From Branchiostoma lanceolatum (lineage: Eukaryota > Chordata > Leptocardii > Amphioxiformes > Branchiostomatidae), in NCBI RefSeq assembly GCF_035083965.1, contig NC_089739.1, positions 6,126,001-6,190,000 on the forward strand: DNA of 64,000 nucleotides, given 5' to 3'. The first letter of the stretch is position 1; every line of letters starts with the position of its first letter. The position numbers and the translations under genes were made by a program. The notes beneath the pieces were generated by a model. The model saw only the letters and a program-made list of their open reading frames with translations. It had not been told where the DNA came from and did not search any database. This document shows, piece by piece, positions 1-33,378 of the stretch.

Positions 1-3000
1 GCGATTTTTGACTTTATCTTCTCATGAATAAACAAAAGTTCAAAGAAATATCATTTTCTAAAGAGCGTTAAGATGCAAAAGACAATATGGCTGAAACATT
101 TTCCGTCACAACAGTTGAATTCTGTACGGCTCTTCCACGACTGCGCCCAGTTTGCCGACTCGTAAACCTGTCGTGCGGCGTTTCTGAAACAGGCTTAACT
201 GACACCAGCAGAAAAATTGCTTGCGTCATGCGTTCCAGTCGAGGTAACACCAGAAGACGTACCCACTGCAAGTAGGTATTCCGATCCTGTTGTGACAACT
301 CCAACCCACCTCTAACCCCACACAAGGACGAGATACCCGTCTTTCTCACCGATCGTCCACCGGAAAGAACTACAAACAAACCAGCTCTTGAAAAGTCTGT
401 GAACGACGCTTCTTCCTTTGTTCGCATAAACCGCCTTAAGGCGCAACACAGACCATTCTATAGTTAAGTACGTATACTATACAAGCTGCTAAGACCAGAG
501 TGGTGAGTTTGATCCATTCACACCGGGAAGGACACCTACTTTTATTGATAAGTGTCGTGGGTTCTTTAACGTACTTGAGGCGTGACTCTCCTCAAACATG
601 GGACCTTCGGCTTTACGTCCCATCCGAGATCACGTCCCTAACCGAAGCTAGGTACTCATTTTTACCTGAGTAGAGTGAGGAGTTGCGTAAAGTGCTTTTT
701 CTAACGGAACAAGATTGTATTAGAAATTAATGGAGGGGTCCCTAACAGGCTAACTTCGAGCGTAAATTTACGATATCCATCACATGCAGTGTCCTCTTTC
801 ACATAATCACTCATCCGATTTCATGTAAACTATTGCCTCTTGTATCTCTCTATCCTTGCTAGATTGTGTAGATAAGTAAACAAAGAAAATACATAAATGA
901 ATCTACTTAACTAAGCCTTCTACACGTCTGAAATGCACTATAAGCCGTAAAAATACCATGTCCCGCCTGCATAAAAGGAATGGTTTAATACGACTATATC
1001 CCCACTAATGTTGTCTTGAGGGTCGTGGTTTAAGGTAACTATTATAATATGGGATATTGTTAGTTGTACAAAGCCGTGGTCTTAAGGACTATCGTGCCGA
1101 GGGGATAAGCGCAACGACAGGTACCAGCATCGCTTGAAGTAAGAGCGGTGGCATGACCATGTCTTCTAGTTTCTTCTTCTGTTTTCTTTTTTCTTTTGCT
1201 TTTTCCTCCTTTCCCCCTCTTTCTTTCTTTCTCTCTTTCTTATGAATATGGACGTAAACCTCTTTGAAAATTTGATACTCCTCGACAAAAATAGGATTTC
1301 TGGCTTGCGTGTCCTACGTGATTTCTCGCTTTGCTGCCGTTCACAAATAAACATGAGATAAGCGCCCCTCCCTTTTGTCCGTTCTTGTGGTGTTTATACC
1401 ACAATAGTCTTCTTAATGTCACCGTCCTTCAGTGCTGCGGTTCCACCTGTAGGTCAGTCTACAATGTAAGTTAGGTAAAGACTGTAGATAGGGGGTTTCT
1501 GAGTGATTTTGGTATCTAATTTTCACTTTATGTTTGTTTTTTCTTTACAAATACTAGCCTTTCCGTTTTCTTCCGAATACGTTACAAACTTAGGGTCAAA
1601 TTCAATTCACTCTTTTCGATCAAGACACAGCGAAAAGAACGAAAAATTAAAATTCAGTCACTTTCCCTAGCCTTTTTCTCGATTCCTTCTCGGGTCGTTC
1701 CCTCAATCGATCCCTCACTTTCCGTCTATTCCCCACTCCATCTCTCCCTCTCTTTCACCCCCGCCGACAAATAAAAACATAAAATCATGCACATTTGTCG
1801 TACGATTTTCAGCGAAGGTATGGTAGAATCGACCGTCGACACGAATCTACTACATTTTCCTTTTCAAAAATTGCTAAATATTTCACGACACACCCACGAC
1901 TGTACCAAGAATGGCCTCATTTCGCTGTCAGAAGATTATCGTTCAATGCTTGTGGCTGGGGCCTCTAAGTATATGTATCAAGTACCTCTAGCACTCTGAA
2001 GTAGCCGTTTGGCACCCAATCCCCTGTTACAGAGTTAGGCAGCAGGGAGAAGTTTAAGTATATGTAAGTAAAATCTCGGAAAGATGTTTACACCATGTAC
2101 CAAGCAACTGAAAAAATTTATTCAGACCTTGATTATATTTTAAAAAATGACGTATTCAGTCTCAAGTTAAATTTTTGATGTCGGCTTTGTATCTTAAAGT
2201 TTTACAAAGTTGAAAAGACGAACCAATTCTAGAAAAGTCTGAGAACGACGTCCCTTTCTTTGTTTGTTCTTTGTTGGCATAGCGGGCAAACCGGCGTAAC
2301 ACTGGCCAGCTTAATAGTTAAGATGCGTAAGACCAGACTGTAATGTCTGACTCACGCACTCATACCGGGAAGGACATCTGCTCTCATCGATAAGTGTGAT
2401 GGGTTCTTTAACGTGTTTGAGGTGTGGCTCTCCTCAAACACGGGACCTCCACGGAAACTAGTGATAATCGGAATACCTGTATGTGAAGAAAAACGGTGAC
2501 CCTCCACCTATTGTTGTCAAGGTTAAGACTCAGACAATTCGTGTATTCGGGGGACACTGACAATACCCTATTGAAAGATTAGAAGCCCATCCTTTTTGTC
2601 CAGTTACATTTTCTTGACCAGTGACATTCAAGGTGCGTTACCACAATGGCATGTGTGTTATCTTAGAGGCTTAATACTTATGAATTATGTATAAGAAAAC
2701 TACAGCAACAACACAAACATCAACAGTAACACGCCCACTTTGAAGCCAAAGTAGTTCTTTTAAAAGTCAACTCTTTGTTGGCGTAGCCTTCAAGGGCGTC
2801 AGAGTGACGAGGCCCCGTTGTCTCCTCTTGTTGTGGCATCAACTGTAAATTCGGTTACTTTCGCGGTGGTTATAAATCGAGGTATATGCGGTAGAGGGGA
2901 AAAGGAGGCTTTCGGTATGTCTTGAATTCGCAGTTGTAATAATTCTGTAGTACAGTAGTCGCACATGGGAGACATATTATTCGCGATAGGGAGGTCACTG

Positions 3001-3194
3001 CGAAAATAAAACCACCGCAAAAGTTTGAAGATGTACGGTATTCTCCTCTGACGCAAGTTTCCGTGCCGCTTGGAGACATACCCGCACCTGTAAGTTGAGC
3101 CCCAATTTCCATACCCAGTCAAGCAAAACCCACCCTTTAAATATAACTGTAGAAACCGACGCGTTACTAGCAGTGGTCTTACGCGAAAAGACGC
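1..3194. other. Intergenic region, no gene recognised
   Basis: No open reading frame here has a recognisable domain, and short frames on both strands look like chance. Two degraded copies of the window's SINE-like repeat are present in minus orientation (about 483-700 and 2335-2455). The stretches just left of them, 384-480 and 2228-2335, also resemble each other (both contain GAAAAGTCTG followed by GAACGACG), so the two copies may belong to one longer repeat. A pyrimidine-rich tract lies at about 1165-1240. A 65-bp block near 1985-2050 recurs near 62645-62712. The promoter and any 5' untranslated exon of the CEMIP-like gene may lie here, but I see no clear TATA box or other core element. Confidence 0.6.
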
Positions 3195-23934
<20,740 letters not shown>

Positions 23935-24015
23935 AACTGAACAACGTGAGGGATCCACGGCTGCGATGTTGTGATACATACTCGATAAAGCAGTTGGCAG
24001 TGATGCCGGATAATC

Positions 24016-24021
24016 AATAAA
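24016..24021 (+). terminator. Candidate poly(A) signal for the CEMIP-like gene
   Basis: AATAAA 82 bp past the stop codon; a second AATAAA lies near 24120. Either could end the transcript before the AT tract at 24236. Confidence 0.5.
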
Positions 24022-24234
24022 ACATCATTTCCAAGCAGATACTCTGGTTGGTGCGGCAGTTCCTATGGGTCTGAACCTATGGGTACTGTTTTGTAGCCCG
24101 AAAGATCAGTTTCGAGATTGAATAAAACCGACTGCTCTCGATACAGTATAGAAATGTGTGTATGTGGTGTGTGTGGCAGTATCTGTGTCTCCACGTGCGC
24201 ATGCTTGCGTTTGTGCGTGCGTTTGTTTCTGTAC

Positions 24235-24394
<160 letters not shown>

Positions 24395-24503
24395 GTATAT
24401 GTGTGTGCGTGTGCGTTGCTTACTGAATCCACAGTTTCACTATATGATCATCGTTTAAAAAAAGACAACAAGTCCATTGTACGAATGATTATTCGATCAC
24501 CCT

Positions 24504-24509
24504 TTTATT
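24504..24509 (-). terminator. Candidate poly(A) signal for the ENTPD gene
   Basis: AATAAA on the minus strand about 215 bp past the ENTPD stop. It is the nearest good signal that I see. Confidence 0.4.
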
Positions 24510-24722
24510 GGACAAAACAAAGCATTACACCAAATGCGTATTAAAAGAATATCTCATGACCAGTGTAGACATGTAATCGTCTCCCAAAAAGTACAAAGGA
24601 AAATATACGAAAATGTAAAACACAAAGAACAATCATGACCTTCTAAAATTGAAGGTTAATAATGCGAAACAGTTTTTCAGTTAGCTAAAAGCAATTCGAC
24701 AGTCATATCTTAAATTGGCTTT

Positions 24723-27700
24723 CTAAGAGGTCCACATCAGAGACAAGCTGGCCAAAATTAAGTCGAGTGACGTAGCAGTCACGTGACTAGCAGATCCGGT
24801 AGCGAACTGGATGTTCAGTAGATACAGCTCGTACATCATAGATCCTAGAGCCCAGCCTGAAGAATCAACCGATCAACCAATCAATCAATCAACCTACCGA
24901 TCAAAATGCGCATTTTCTAGTTAGGTTTTCATACTTTGTGACACAAAAAAGATCAACAGAGAGAAATCATGTATAATACAGGGCACAAAATACATTATGC
25001 TGTATCATCCTTACAGGTACAAATGAAGATTTATTCGATCAAAATGTGCATTTTCTAGTTAGGTTTTCATACTTTGTGACACAAAAAAAGATCAACAGAG
25101 AGAAATTATGTATAATACAGCGCACAAAATACATTATGCTGTATCATCCTTACAGATACAAATGTAGATTTATTTGTGATATTTGTAGATGATGATATAA
25201 ATGTAGATATACGGATAGAAATATCAGATAGAAAGATAGACGGATAGGAATTAGATCACTAAATAGATGTAGGGAGTCGAAATTGATATAAAGGGTCACT
25301 TACCTATCTCCACGCCGTTAATTTCCTCGGTGATGTAGACTTTATCGGTTGCATTTCTATCAATCTTGTAACCGTCGCTTAACAATGCGGCGATGTAGTT
25401 TCCGGCGGCGCACCTGGTGTAACCGTACTCTCCTGATTGGTTGGTCGCCTGTGCGTAGGAGAGTGCGCAGAAGTCGTCCGTCTTTCCTTGGATGTTGTTT
25501 ACGCTCGTGAACCCGCCTGAATGGTATACAAACAGAATTTATATCGAAAACCAGAGCAGGCTGCTAGGAAGCCCAAGCCTGCACCACTTTTTTCCTTACA
25601 TCCAAAGCTATCTGCTGTCAAGACCATAGAATGTCCAGGACAAAACATACAAAAATCGAAGGTATTGCTGCAGTACCAAGATCACACACCAGGGTGCCCA
25701 AAATCGACCTTGACCTTCGTCTTCCTTAGACCAAGGAGGTTATATATACATAACCTCCTTGTCTACACCTACCCACATACCAAATATTATCGTAATCCAT
25801 CCAGAGGTCCGTGGGTTACGCTGAGACACACAGACACGCAAAAAAATATACCCCCACTTTTCATGGAGGTAACAGATATTCTGTACACCGAAAAACAAAA
25901 GCGTTGTTTTTTAAAAGTGCTTACCGTTTTTGTTAACCGCACCGACGCCACCACCTACTTGAGAGACGTAGTAGTAGGCTGCAGTGGCGTAGAACACGGA
26001 GTCCCCCACGGGAGGCTGGTACTCGCCGATGATGCTGCACGGCTCGGTGTAACACGTGTCGTTCAGGCCCAGCAGCTGCCTGACCAGCGCCCGGCACTGA
26101 CGGTTAGGATTCCCGGTACCTACAAAGCACAGCAGTCTATTAGTAACTGTTTCAAAATTCTATCCATTTATTACCCTGGGATCCAGAGCATATGTACAGG
26201 CCCGCGCTCCGAGTTACCCGGGCCTACCCTTCCGCTCCCCCCGAAGATCTACCCCGCCCCACTATCCGCTAGCCACCCAATCTCCTCAACCGTACAAAGT
26301 GTAGAGCTGAGCTTGTTTGGCTAGCGGGAAGTGGGGCGGGGTACGTTGTCGGGCCAGCGGGAGGGTAGGTCCGAGGAAGCTCCGGGCGCGGGCCGGTGTA
26401 GGTCCGGGGAAGCTCGGTACAATTGCTATGGATTCCAGGGTATCCATTTATTTGAGTAGCTGTCATACATTTGGCGAATCTTATTACCTGGATGTCCAAC
26501 CTTCATCAACGCAGTCTATTAGTAAGTCACTTCAATGTATCTCGGCATAATGACAACGATGAAGAAGAACTACACGTTAAATGAGTATTAAAACATCATG
26601 CAGCTACCGTCAGTTATTTAATCCATCGTTTCTTAAAAAGCTGCAATTGACTTCGAATTCGTCGCACGATTCAACTTTTTAGCGAGACTGAGAAAGAAGC
26701 AATCGACGTATTTCTAAAGACACGCCCACAGACAGCTGAAGTTTTTTAAAGACACATCCACGACTGTCTCAAGATTGACATCAATTTGCTGTCTAAAACC
26801 TTAACCTAAACGAGTTTTGTCGTAAGTTTTAAGGTTTACATCCCTATTTTTTCACCCACGGGACTATGACGTACGTATCTTCCTCCACGATGCATGGTTA
26901 AACCTGAATAATACGTAACGTGCGTGGTCTAGGGCCGAGCAACTCGGCCTCTGGACCTATAATGATCAGCCAACTTACACGTGCAAACACACAATAGAAT
27001 ACTGACAGAACTTACCCTTTATCTTTGCCACCTTACTATCCCCAATGTCTACAGCACTGTTGTAGCCCTGGAGGTCACACGGGTTTTCGATGGTGGCTGT
27101 AACAAAAAGAGGTTTAAAGACAGCTACATGATATTATTGACTAGAGGGCTGACTGTAACATAGACAACGGTTAGCATGAAAGTTTATCTGAGACTGAGTT
27201 GATAAATTATATTATGCATGAAAATGTTCAGCTGTTCTCCAACTAAACAAATTTTATCACACACTAATTTTCGACTGAATGACTCAGTCCTCTTCAGGTA
27301 CTTGAACCAATCCCTTCGGACACGTGACTTTATGCACGTCTTACGTAAGAAATGGATCAGCTGTTGTTGGAAGTCGATATCGCCTCCCGTCCAGGTTGAG
27401 AGAAGGTCACGTGTGCATTATCTATAAAGTCACGTGTCCAGGCGCTTGAGTCACGTAGCCGAAAAGTACGGATTCAGTCAAAATTCCTGATGATTCCATT
27501 TCTTATAAACAGTTCAAAACCCCCATATATTGATAGACAATGGTTACATGAAATATTGAAAAAAACTTGAATGAGGATTTTGACACTGACCGTTTTTGTC
27601 AGTCGCCTGCTGGTAGAGGTATTGGTACATCTGCAACCTGAACTGGTCCAGTCCGAACTTCAGGAAGCTGTTGGTGTAGAGGTCGTACCGCTTCCCAGCG

Positions 27701-29736
27701 ATGTACAGCGGGAACAGGTTGGCGTAGAACTGGCCGGTAGGGAGGAAGGTGATCTGGGTCGACCCTCCTCCCATGTCCAGGGCACCAAATGTCTTCATGT
27801 CGCTGCAATATATCACTTACAGGTTGAAATCATCTAAAATCTCAGTTCAAACAAGGTGCTTGCAGTCACGTGATTATGACGTAGTTCTGTCCGCCATGTT
27901 GGACGGTTAAAACCGGAAGTTCCCAGGCAGGAGAACAAAATTCCTTTAGCATTAGCTCCGTTGAAACGGAGGTAGTGTTTTGGGTTGGTGTGTTTGTTTG
28001 TCTTGGTGTGTGTTCGTAGTTATGTTGATATTGTAGACCGACAGGAAGTGAGGCGGAAGATTGCGTAACTGGAGACTGGCAGGATGGGAAAGTTTAATAG
28101 CTTGGCCCTGTTCCATCATATTCGAATGTCTTGTTATATACATTTCTCGTTACTTCTTTCTGCTACTTATCTTTTAGAGTTTAATGTTGATTGTTTGGCC
28201 CTGACGTAGATTGCATATTTCTTACTCTAATCACAAAATGACATGAATCACTTTAGAATATCTTGACGTTGCCCAGTATAAAACGGTGTGTCCACGACTT
28301 ACGTTTTAGAGTCGAAGACGCCCTTCAAGAAGTTGACCGTGATCCAGCCGTAAACTCCTTCCTCTTCTCCAGAGATGACCTTGGCCCAGCCACGCTCGAA
28401 CTTGAAGGGGTTGAAGGTCGGGTTCTGGAAGAGCTCGTTGATTTGATCGAAGATGGCGTCGGCGTCAGCCGGCTTTAACAGTCGCATCCCTGTTTCACAA
28501 ATAGTTCCGTCTCTTTTATATCATTGCTCAGTCCTCTATATCCATAAGACAAACTCATATCTTATGATCGGCTTATGATTTTTTCAATAATCTATTCCAA
28601 ATAAGAGTTGATATTATGATTTCTTCTTTCATATTTTGTTTTGTTTTGTTTACTTTAAACATGTTTCCGAAAACGTATCCGGGTCTGCCCCTATCAATTT
28701 TGTTTGGTAATGTATATTCCAGTTCGTTAATCTGCACATCAATGTTTATAAAGTTGAAATTAAATAATGTAGTATGGCAAGGACGTAATCATCCTACCTG
28801 CCGTAGCTTTTAAGTAAACCGGCGTGCTGCTGTGCAGTTCCTTTGGCACCGCCGCTTTGGCGCTGTACAACAGCAGGATGAGCGCAGTCTTCACGAACTG
28901 CGGGCTGGCGACGTACGAGCTGATACCTGGCCGCACCTGAAAAGAAAATAGAGAGTTATAATTGCATTTCAAGAAAGTTTCCAACAAAAACACACCTGCT
29001 GTTCCAAGAGAATCTGCTAGGGGGCTCAAAACAATACCACTTGTACCTGCACATCAAAAAACCATGACCATTGTTTGAACAAGAACATGAGATACCAAAA
29101 TCGGAAATTCTGTTGCAGTACCATAGTAACTCGCAAGGGGCACTGAGCCTATTCGTGGTACTAGTGATAGATACGTTCATGTGCTTTATTTTCGACCGTC
29201 ATAGAATAGAATTTGCAATCCATAAAGTTGAAACTTTATGAAATTCAACTGATTACTTACTAGTCCGTAGACAAGGCATATGTTAAACTCTACATATACA
29301 ACACCCATTCACACCGTCTAGGCGGGCTCATGGTTCCAACTGCGCATGCACAGTGTGATGCATTGTGGGAAATATGTCAAAGGTGATGGGCCCTGGGACA
29401 TAAACGAATCACGTCTGGACATGTATTAAGCATGATGGTCTAGACAAGAACTGTTCCTACCTAGCTCGAACATGTGCCGTTCAAAACATGAAACAATTTA
29501 TACACTCTGACCTTTCTGGTTCCGGACAGTTTCAGTTCTGTTAAATCTGCCTTCTTTGTCGGAAGGCTATTCCGGTCCCACCTATAGACGTGAAGTTTAG
29601 TCGAACTACTACCAGCATCGAAGATGACACCGTATCGATAGTTATGGGAGGCACGCCCGACTCTTGCCGAAGACACGAAGACGATGACGCCGAGAAAAAC
29701 CGAAAGAACGAAGCAGACACGAAGGTTGGGCTCCAT
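24723..29736 (-). CDS. Ecto-nucleoside triphosphate diphosphohydrolase (ENTPD), 8 exons
   Basis: Hydrolyses extracellular or luminal nucleoside tri- and diphosphates (GDA1/CD39 family). Coding exons in transcript order: 29512-29736, 28798-28936, 28303-28489, 27591-27802, 27016-27096, 25925-26119, 25304-25516 and 24723-24856. All phases agree; the product is 461 residues. The five apyrase-conserved regions are present: DAGSSSTK (~40-47), KATAGMR (~118-124), GEEEGVYGWITVN (~162-174), LDMGGGSTQ (~192-200) and GWALG (~418-422). Residues 1-20, MEPNLRVCFVLSVFLGVIVF, form a signal anchor. The ENPCDLQGY segment resembles the surface ENTPD1/2/3/8 group more than soluble ENTPD5/6; the exact subtype is open. 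The C-terminus has only a short hydrophobic run (LDLILASLSLMW) where surface members carry a full membrane helix. ATG 29736 precedes the only signal anchor. Confidence 0.92.
24899..25173. repeat. 138-bp direct tandem duplication in last ENTPD intron
   Basis: 24899-25036 and 25037-25173 are nearly identical (both GATCAAAATG-GCATTTTCTAG ... CATTATGCTGTATCATCC ... TTTATT), with a handful of differences. Recent local duplication; no ORF. Confidence 0.9.
25732..25761. repeat. Perfect small hairpin, ENTPD intron 6
   Basis: CAAGGAGGTTAT and its inverse ATAACCTCCTTG around a short AT loop. A related palindrome (AAGGAGATTAAATATATTTA then ACCTCCTTT) lies at 38551-38580, and GGAGGTTATATA recurs near 31180, so this is probably a very short element end. 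Confidence 0.6.
26172..26442. mobile_element. MULE-type MITE with 9-bp target duplication, ENTPD intron 5
   Basis: Termini TACCCTGGGATCCA and TGGATTCCAGGGTA, closely related to the element at 17665-17862, with GC-rich arms (CCGCCCCACTATCCGCTAGC region and its inverse). Flanked by a perfect 9-bp direct repeat, TCCATTTAT (26163-26171 and 26443-26451). 271 bp, non-coding. Confidence 0.88.
27960..28090 (-). repeat. Dispersed repeat in ENTPD intron 3
   Basis: The block TGTTTGTCTTGGTGTGTG recurs at about 14982-15000 in CEMIP intron 13, and the AAACGGAGGTA-TGTTTT block recurs near 6558-6580, where GTGTGTGTTTGTG follows. Partial copies of one family. Confidence 0.45.
29337..29405. repeat. Short dispersed repeat (GCATTGTGGGAAATATGTCAA)
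   Basis: Related stretches: 11355-11420 (AATGCATTGTCGGTAAGATG then TCAAAGTTGAAGG) and 40590-40650 (GATGCATTCTGGGACCGAAA then TGTCAAAGGTC). The copy at 40590 lies in sulfatase copy B and is missing from copy A at the same place, so it moved or was lost after the duplication. Confidence 0.5.
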
Positions 29737-32700
29737 CTCTCAGTCTTCCGAAACAAGATGGGGGATGATCCTGAAAATAAGCAATGTGGACCATGTATTC
29801 GTCACAGCTGGCTGTACGTTTTCCAGCAGATGGTACTGTCTTGTAAAGAGCTAATTGGGTCTATGAATGTCCAATATATAGTAATAATGGTTGTTTATTC
29901 TCATATAAAAGAGTGGCAGGGTCCCATGTAGGAACCCTGAATTGATCTGCCGCTTATCACATTTAAAATATCATAGTTAAAACTACATTAATTACACACA
30001 GTTACCGGCACGTAAATTTTTCAATTAAAAGTTTTTTTGCATTAAATTCTCGAATTAAAAGTTTCTCACGTTCGTAGCGGGTCGAACTAAGCTGTGGCAA
30101 CAGGTAGTTTTTTTACAGTATGTTATGGTTTGTTGTCCTTATTCACGGTGTAAACATATACGATGCGTGGCGTGCGTTCAACAGCCCGTCAGGAACTGTG
30201 GAAAATCATCAGAAATTCACAATTTTTACTGGCTGATATCAAGTCTAAGTATCCACAACAATATTATCTACTTGTGTCATGCATATATATCGACGGATTT
30301 CACCGAGGATAGCATCTCTCCGCCGACTCAGATGACTCAACACTGCTTCCTATTGGGGACGCCTTTCCCGCGCCGCCCGTTTACCGTTTGCTTACTTTTC
30401 CCGTGCTCAAATAACGCGCGCTCGCGCCAGATTCAAAATGGCGCCGGTATTTGGAAAGGGGTCTATTGTGGAACCCTGCAGGTCACTTCGCCAGAACGCT
30501 TGAATATCAATAAGGAAGTTTTATCATCTCGATTGTCTCGACGCGTTTTGAAAGCCTACAAACTGTGAAAATCTATGACCAACAAAACAGAATGAACTGC
30601 AATACATTCAGTTTCATCGGTAATAAGTTATAAGCACTTTCATAACAGAACATAAGCGTAGCGAGTTCGTGAAAGAGCGTCGAAAATAACAAACAAAATG
30701 GCGTCGCCGCACCGGCCCGCAACATGTTTTTGACGGTCTTGTAACGTTTGAGATGAGACTTACGAAAATACAAAAATGCTTATGTATGGACTGAGTTTTG
30801 TTTCTTAAAATTCTTATTCCACTTATCAGCCTGCCAGATCGGTAGAATTGTCATTCTTCGAGCCCCGAATACACTTATCATGCACTGAGTAATAGGTGCC
30901 GAGTCGTCCTGAGCTTGGTGCCGAGTTGTCTTGAATGGCCAGGGGCCGAGTTGTCCCAGGGGCCGAGTTGTCTCGGATTCGTATGGTCGAAGCGGTTGAA
31001 TGCTTTTGAGTAGTCTGTTAGGACGAGACTACTCGCTGTGCCGGCGCGGTCGGAGTTCTTGTATATGTAATGTAACATTACCCAACAACTTAAAGCACAC
31101 AGTTGCTCAGTTTTCCTAATTTGAGACTTAATGCACATGTCTTAACCTTGATGATCACTGTGTACGTGATTTTCATAGGAGGTTATATATTAGACGATAA
31201 TGTTCGACAGATGCGTGTGTGATCGTCTTTGCAAGGCGCTAGCTCCGGCGATGCGTATCTAAAGCACAACTTTTGTTGTCAACCCGTAATCGAATTAATC
31301 TGTGTCTAGTTTCGACTACGTTATACTGTAGATATCTTCAAACTATATATCGTTGAATGTTATCTACTTTGTACGGATTGTGATATTTCTTAAGTTCGCT
31401 AGACGCAGTAAACGGTGAAAACATCGGACATATATAAGGATAAAAAAAGCATTAAATGTCTTGTAATGATGGTCCTTTTAAAACTGAAATGCGGACAAAC
31501 CGGTCTTTTGCGTGTGAATAATTAAACAAGGTATTTCGAGAATGCTCTGGAGACTACAAAACATTTGTATTAAAAATCACTACTACGTCTGCTATGCGTT
31601 CAGTTTCTTAAAATAACAAGGTGAAATGTAACTTACTATTGATCTATATGCCAGCGACTCTTAATCATACGAGAAACCGGATACTTTTAAGTTACGAATC
31701 TCAAGCTTATGGCTAATCTGAACAATAGCACAACAGTTAGATACACACTCTTATGTATTGCTTTTATAACAAATATGAAGTGTTATAATACTGGCGAATC
31801 GTAGTACAGTCTATCATATAAAGTCTAACGATTTGCTTTATAATGCATGTATGTAGGAATTATTGTAGTAGCTTCATAGGTTATATAGGACAACAATGTT
31901 GAAATAGACAGTAGTTTATACGTATACTACCCCATAGCATATAACACATCTTTAATGACATACATAGTATTCTAAGAATGTTGCATGAATAAAAAGTGAA
32001 GCACATCACATACCTGTGCATGTGATTTTACAACCTTTCACACAAAGCCTTGTTGACACGCAATTTTACAGGTCCGTATCTGACCGACACGTCACATGTG
32101 CTAGCCAGCTGAAGCTAGCGTATCTAATAGTTCTCGTGACGTCATAGTCGCCTAACCAATCGGACGCCACAACATATTTTAAGCTAATCAGAATAACCGC
32201 GAGGATATAGAGACCCTTTTTCCATCTGAAATTCTCCAACGTGTACTAGTAACATTCATTGGCTTTTTCATTCGTCTTTAATCGAATACGTTGCTTTTAG
32301 AAAATAAAAAGATTTTTTATTCAGAGCATGAACATACGAGTTTGCCGTACATCAAACGAAATACATGTAACAGGAAATCAAAGACATTTAATGTTTGTCC
32401 GGCTGAGGCTTGCACATGGATCTCTTTATTATATAAATTTATACATTTTTACCCAACAATCCTCTACAAACACCAACTTCATGAAGTTTGATTCAATGCA
32501 TACCACTGTCCATAAGCTTTCAAACAGTCAAAGTCTATTGCAAAACATTATCTATTTTCCATATGAAAAATGGCGTAATGTCATACAGTATTCATTAGAT
32601 TCTTCAACACTTCTATCTTTGCATGGGTTGTTCATAAACGTTGATATTATTTCTATAGGCAAATTCATTGTTAATTGATGAAATAAATACAATTTAATAA

Positions 32701-32930
32701 GATAACATTCAATACCATAGCAGCCATAATACGGTTAGAATTCAGGTACTAATTTAGCGCACCATTGAGAATTTCTTATGAATTGGAAAGATACAGTCAA
32801 GATACAGTTTCAAACAAAATGTATTTCATGATGTCAAAAGGAGAGTGGAGCTTGTCATGATTCCTTATACAGTGTTTCCAGACAAAAAGAGAAAAGCCTT
32901 TTGGACATCTACATTTTTTTTTATAGCTGG
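29737..32930. other. Intergenic region upstream of ENTPD
   Basis: No convincing gene. A 147-codon plus-strand ORF at 30125-30568 has no recognisable domain and no coding-like neighbours. CpG-rich stretches with AAAATGGCG motifs near 30400-30470 and 30690-30720 could be promoter sequence for ENTPD. 30895-30977 carries four copies of GCCGAGTTGTC or GCCGAGTCGTC. From 31140 to 32930 the DNA is AT-rich with no feature that I can name. Confidence 0.5.
30975..31065 (-). mobile_element. LINE reverse-transcriptase fragment
   Basis: Minus-strand translation reads YIYKNSDRAGTASSLVLTDY followed by SKAFNRFDHT. This matches the conserved reverse-transcriptase core of non-LTR retrotransposons (typically ...LDFSKAFDRVDH). 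The match starts and stops abruptly and lies beside a small GCCGAGTTGTC tandem array, so it is a short relic. Confidence 0.7.
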
Positions 32931-32947
32931 CACTAACAATGGAAATC

Positions 32948-33259
32948 GGGATGTCCCTGTGGTGTAGTGGTCTGCGCCTTTGCTACTCTGCCACATCTTG
33001 TTCAAATCACTTCGACCAGAAGGACTGGGGTTCAAGCCCCAGGTAGGGCACCTCTGGACAAGAGGCGCATTGAGTCATACCAAAGACTTTATAAAAATGG
33101 TACATACTTATGAAACAGTATGGAAGTTAAACACACTCCACTGCCAGTGGACTAGCCCCCTGCTGCAGTGATTGCACCACAGTGTGGCCCCAGGGCTATG
33201 AAACGGAGATGGGCACCGCCTTATACATCAATTATGGTGCGGGAGGATTTTAACTTTTA
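32948..33259 (+). mobile_element. tRNA-derived SINE with 16-bp target duplication
   Basis: Starts GGGATGTCCCTGTGGTGTAG (A-box region TGGTGTAGTGGTCTG), then GGGGTTCAAGCCCCAGG (B box), a ~200-bp body, and ends near TTTTAACTTTTA. Flanked by a perfect 16-bp direct repeat, ACTAACAATGGAAATC (32932-32947 and 33260-33275). The matching place in the duplicated sulfatase unit (about 39895-39925) has no insert. A different SINE family from 8385-8785. Confidence 0.9.
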
Positions 33260-33378
33260 ACTAACAATGGAAATCAGAAAGCGTTTTACACTATCTAAAC
33301 AGCATTCCATCATGTGAGTTTTACACGTTGTGGAATGCTAAAAGCCTTTCCCTAAATATTTCTTTCTTTCTTAGACAA

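Noticed and set aside
30125-30568. 147-codon plus-strand ORF upstream of ENTPD
   Set aside because: No domain, unusual composition, no splice or promoter context; probably chance.
32948-33040. Functional tRNA gene at the SINE head
   Set aside because: A and B boxes are good, but the element continues ~220 bp and is flanked by a 16-bp target duplication, so it is a SINE.
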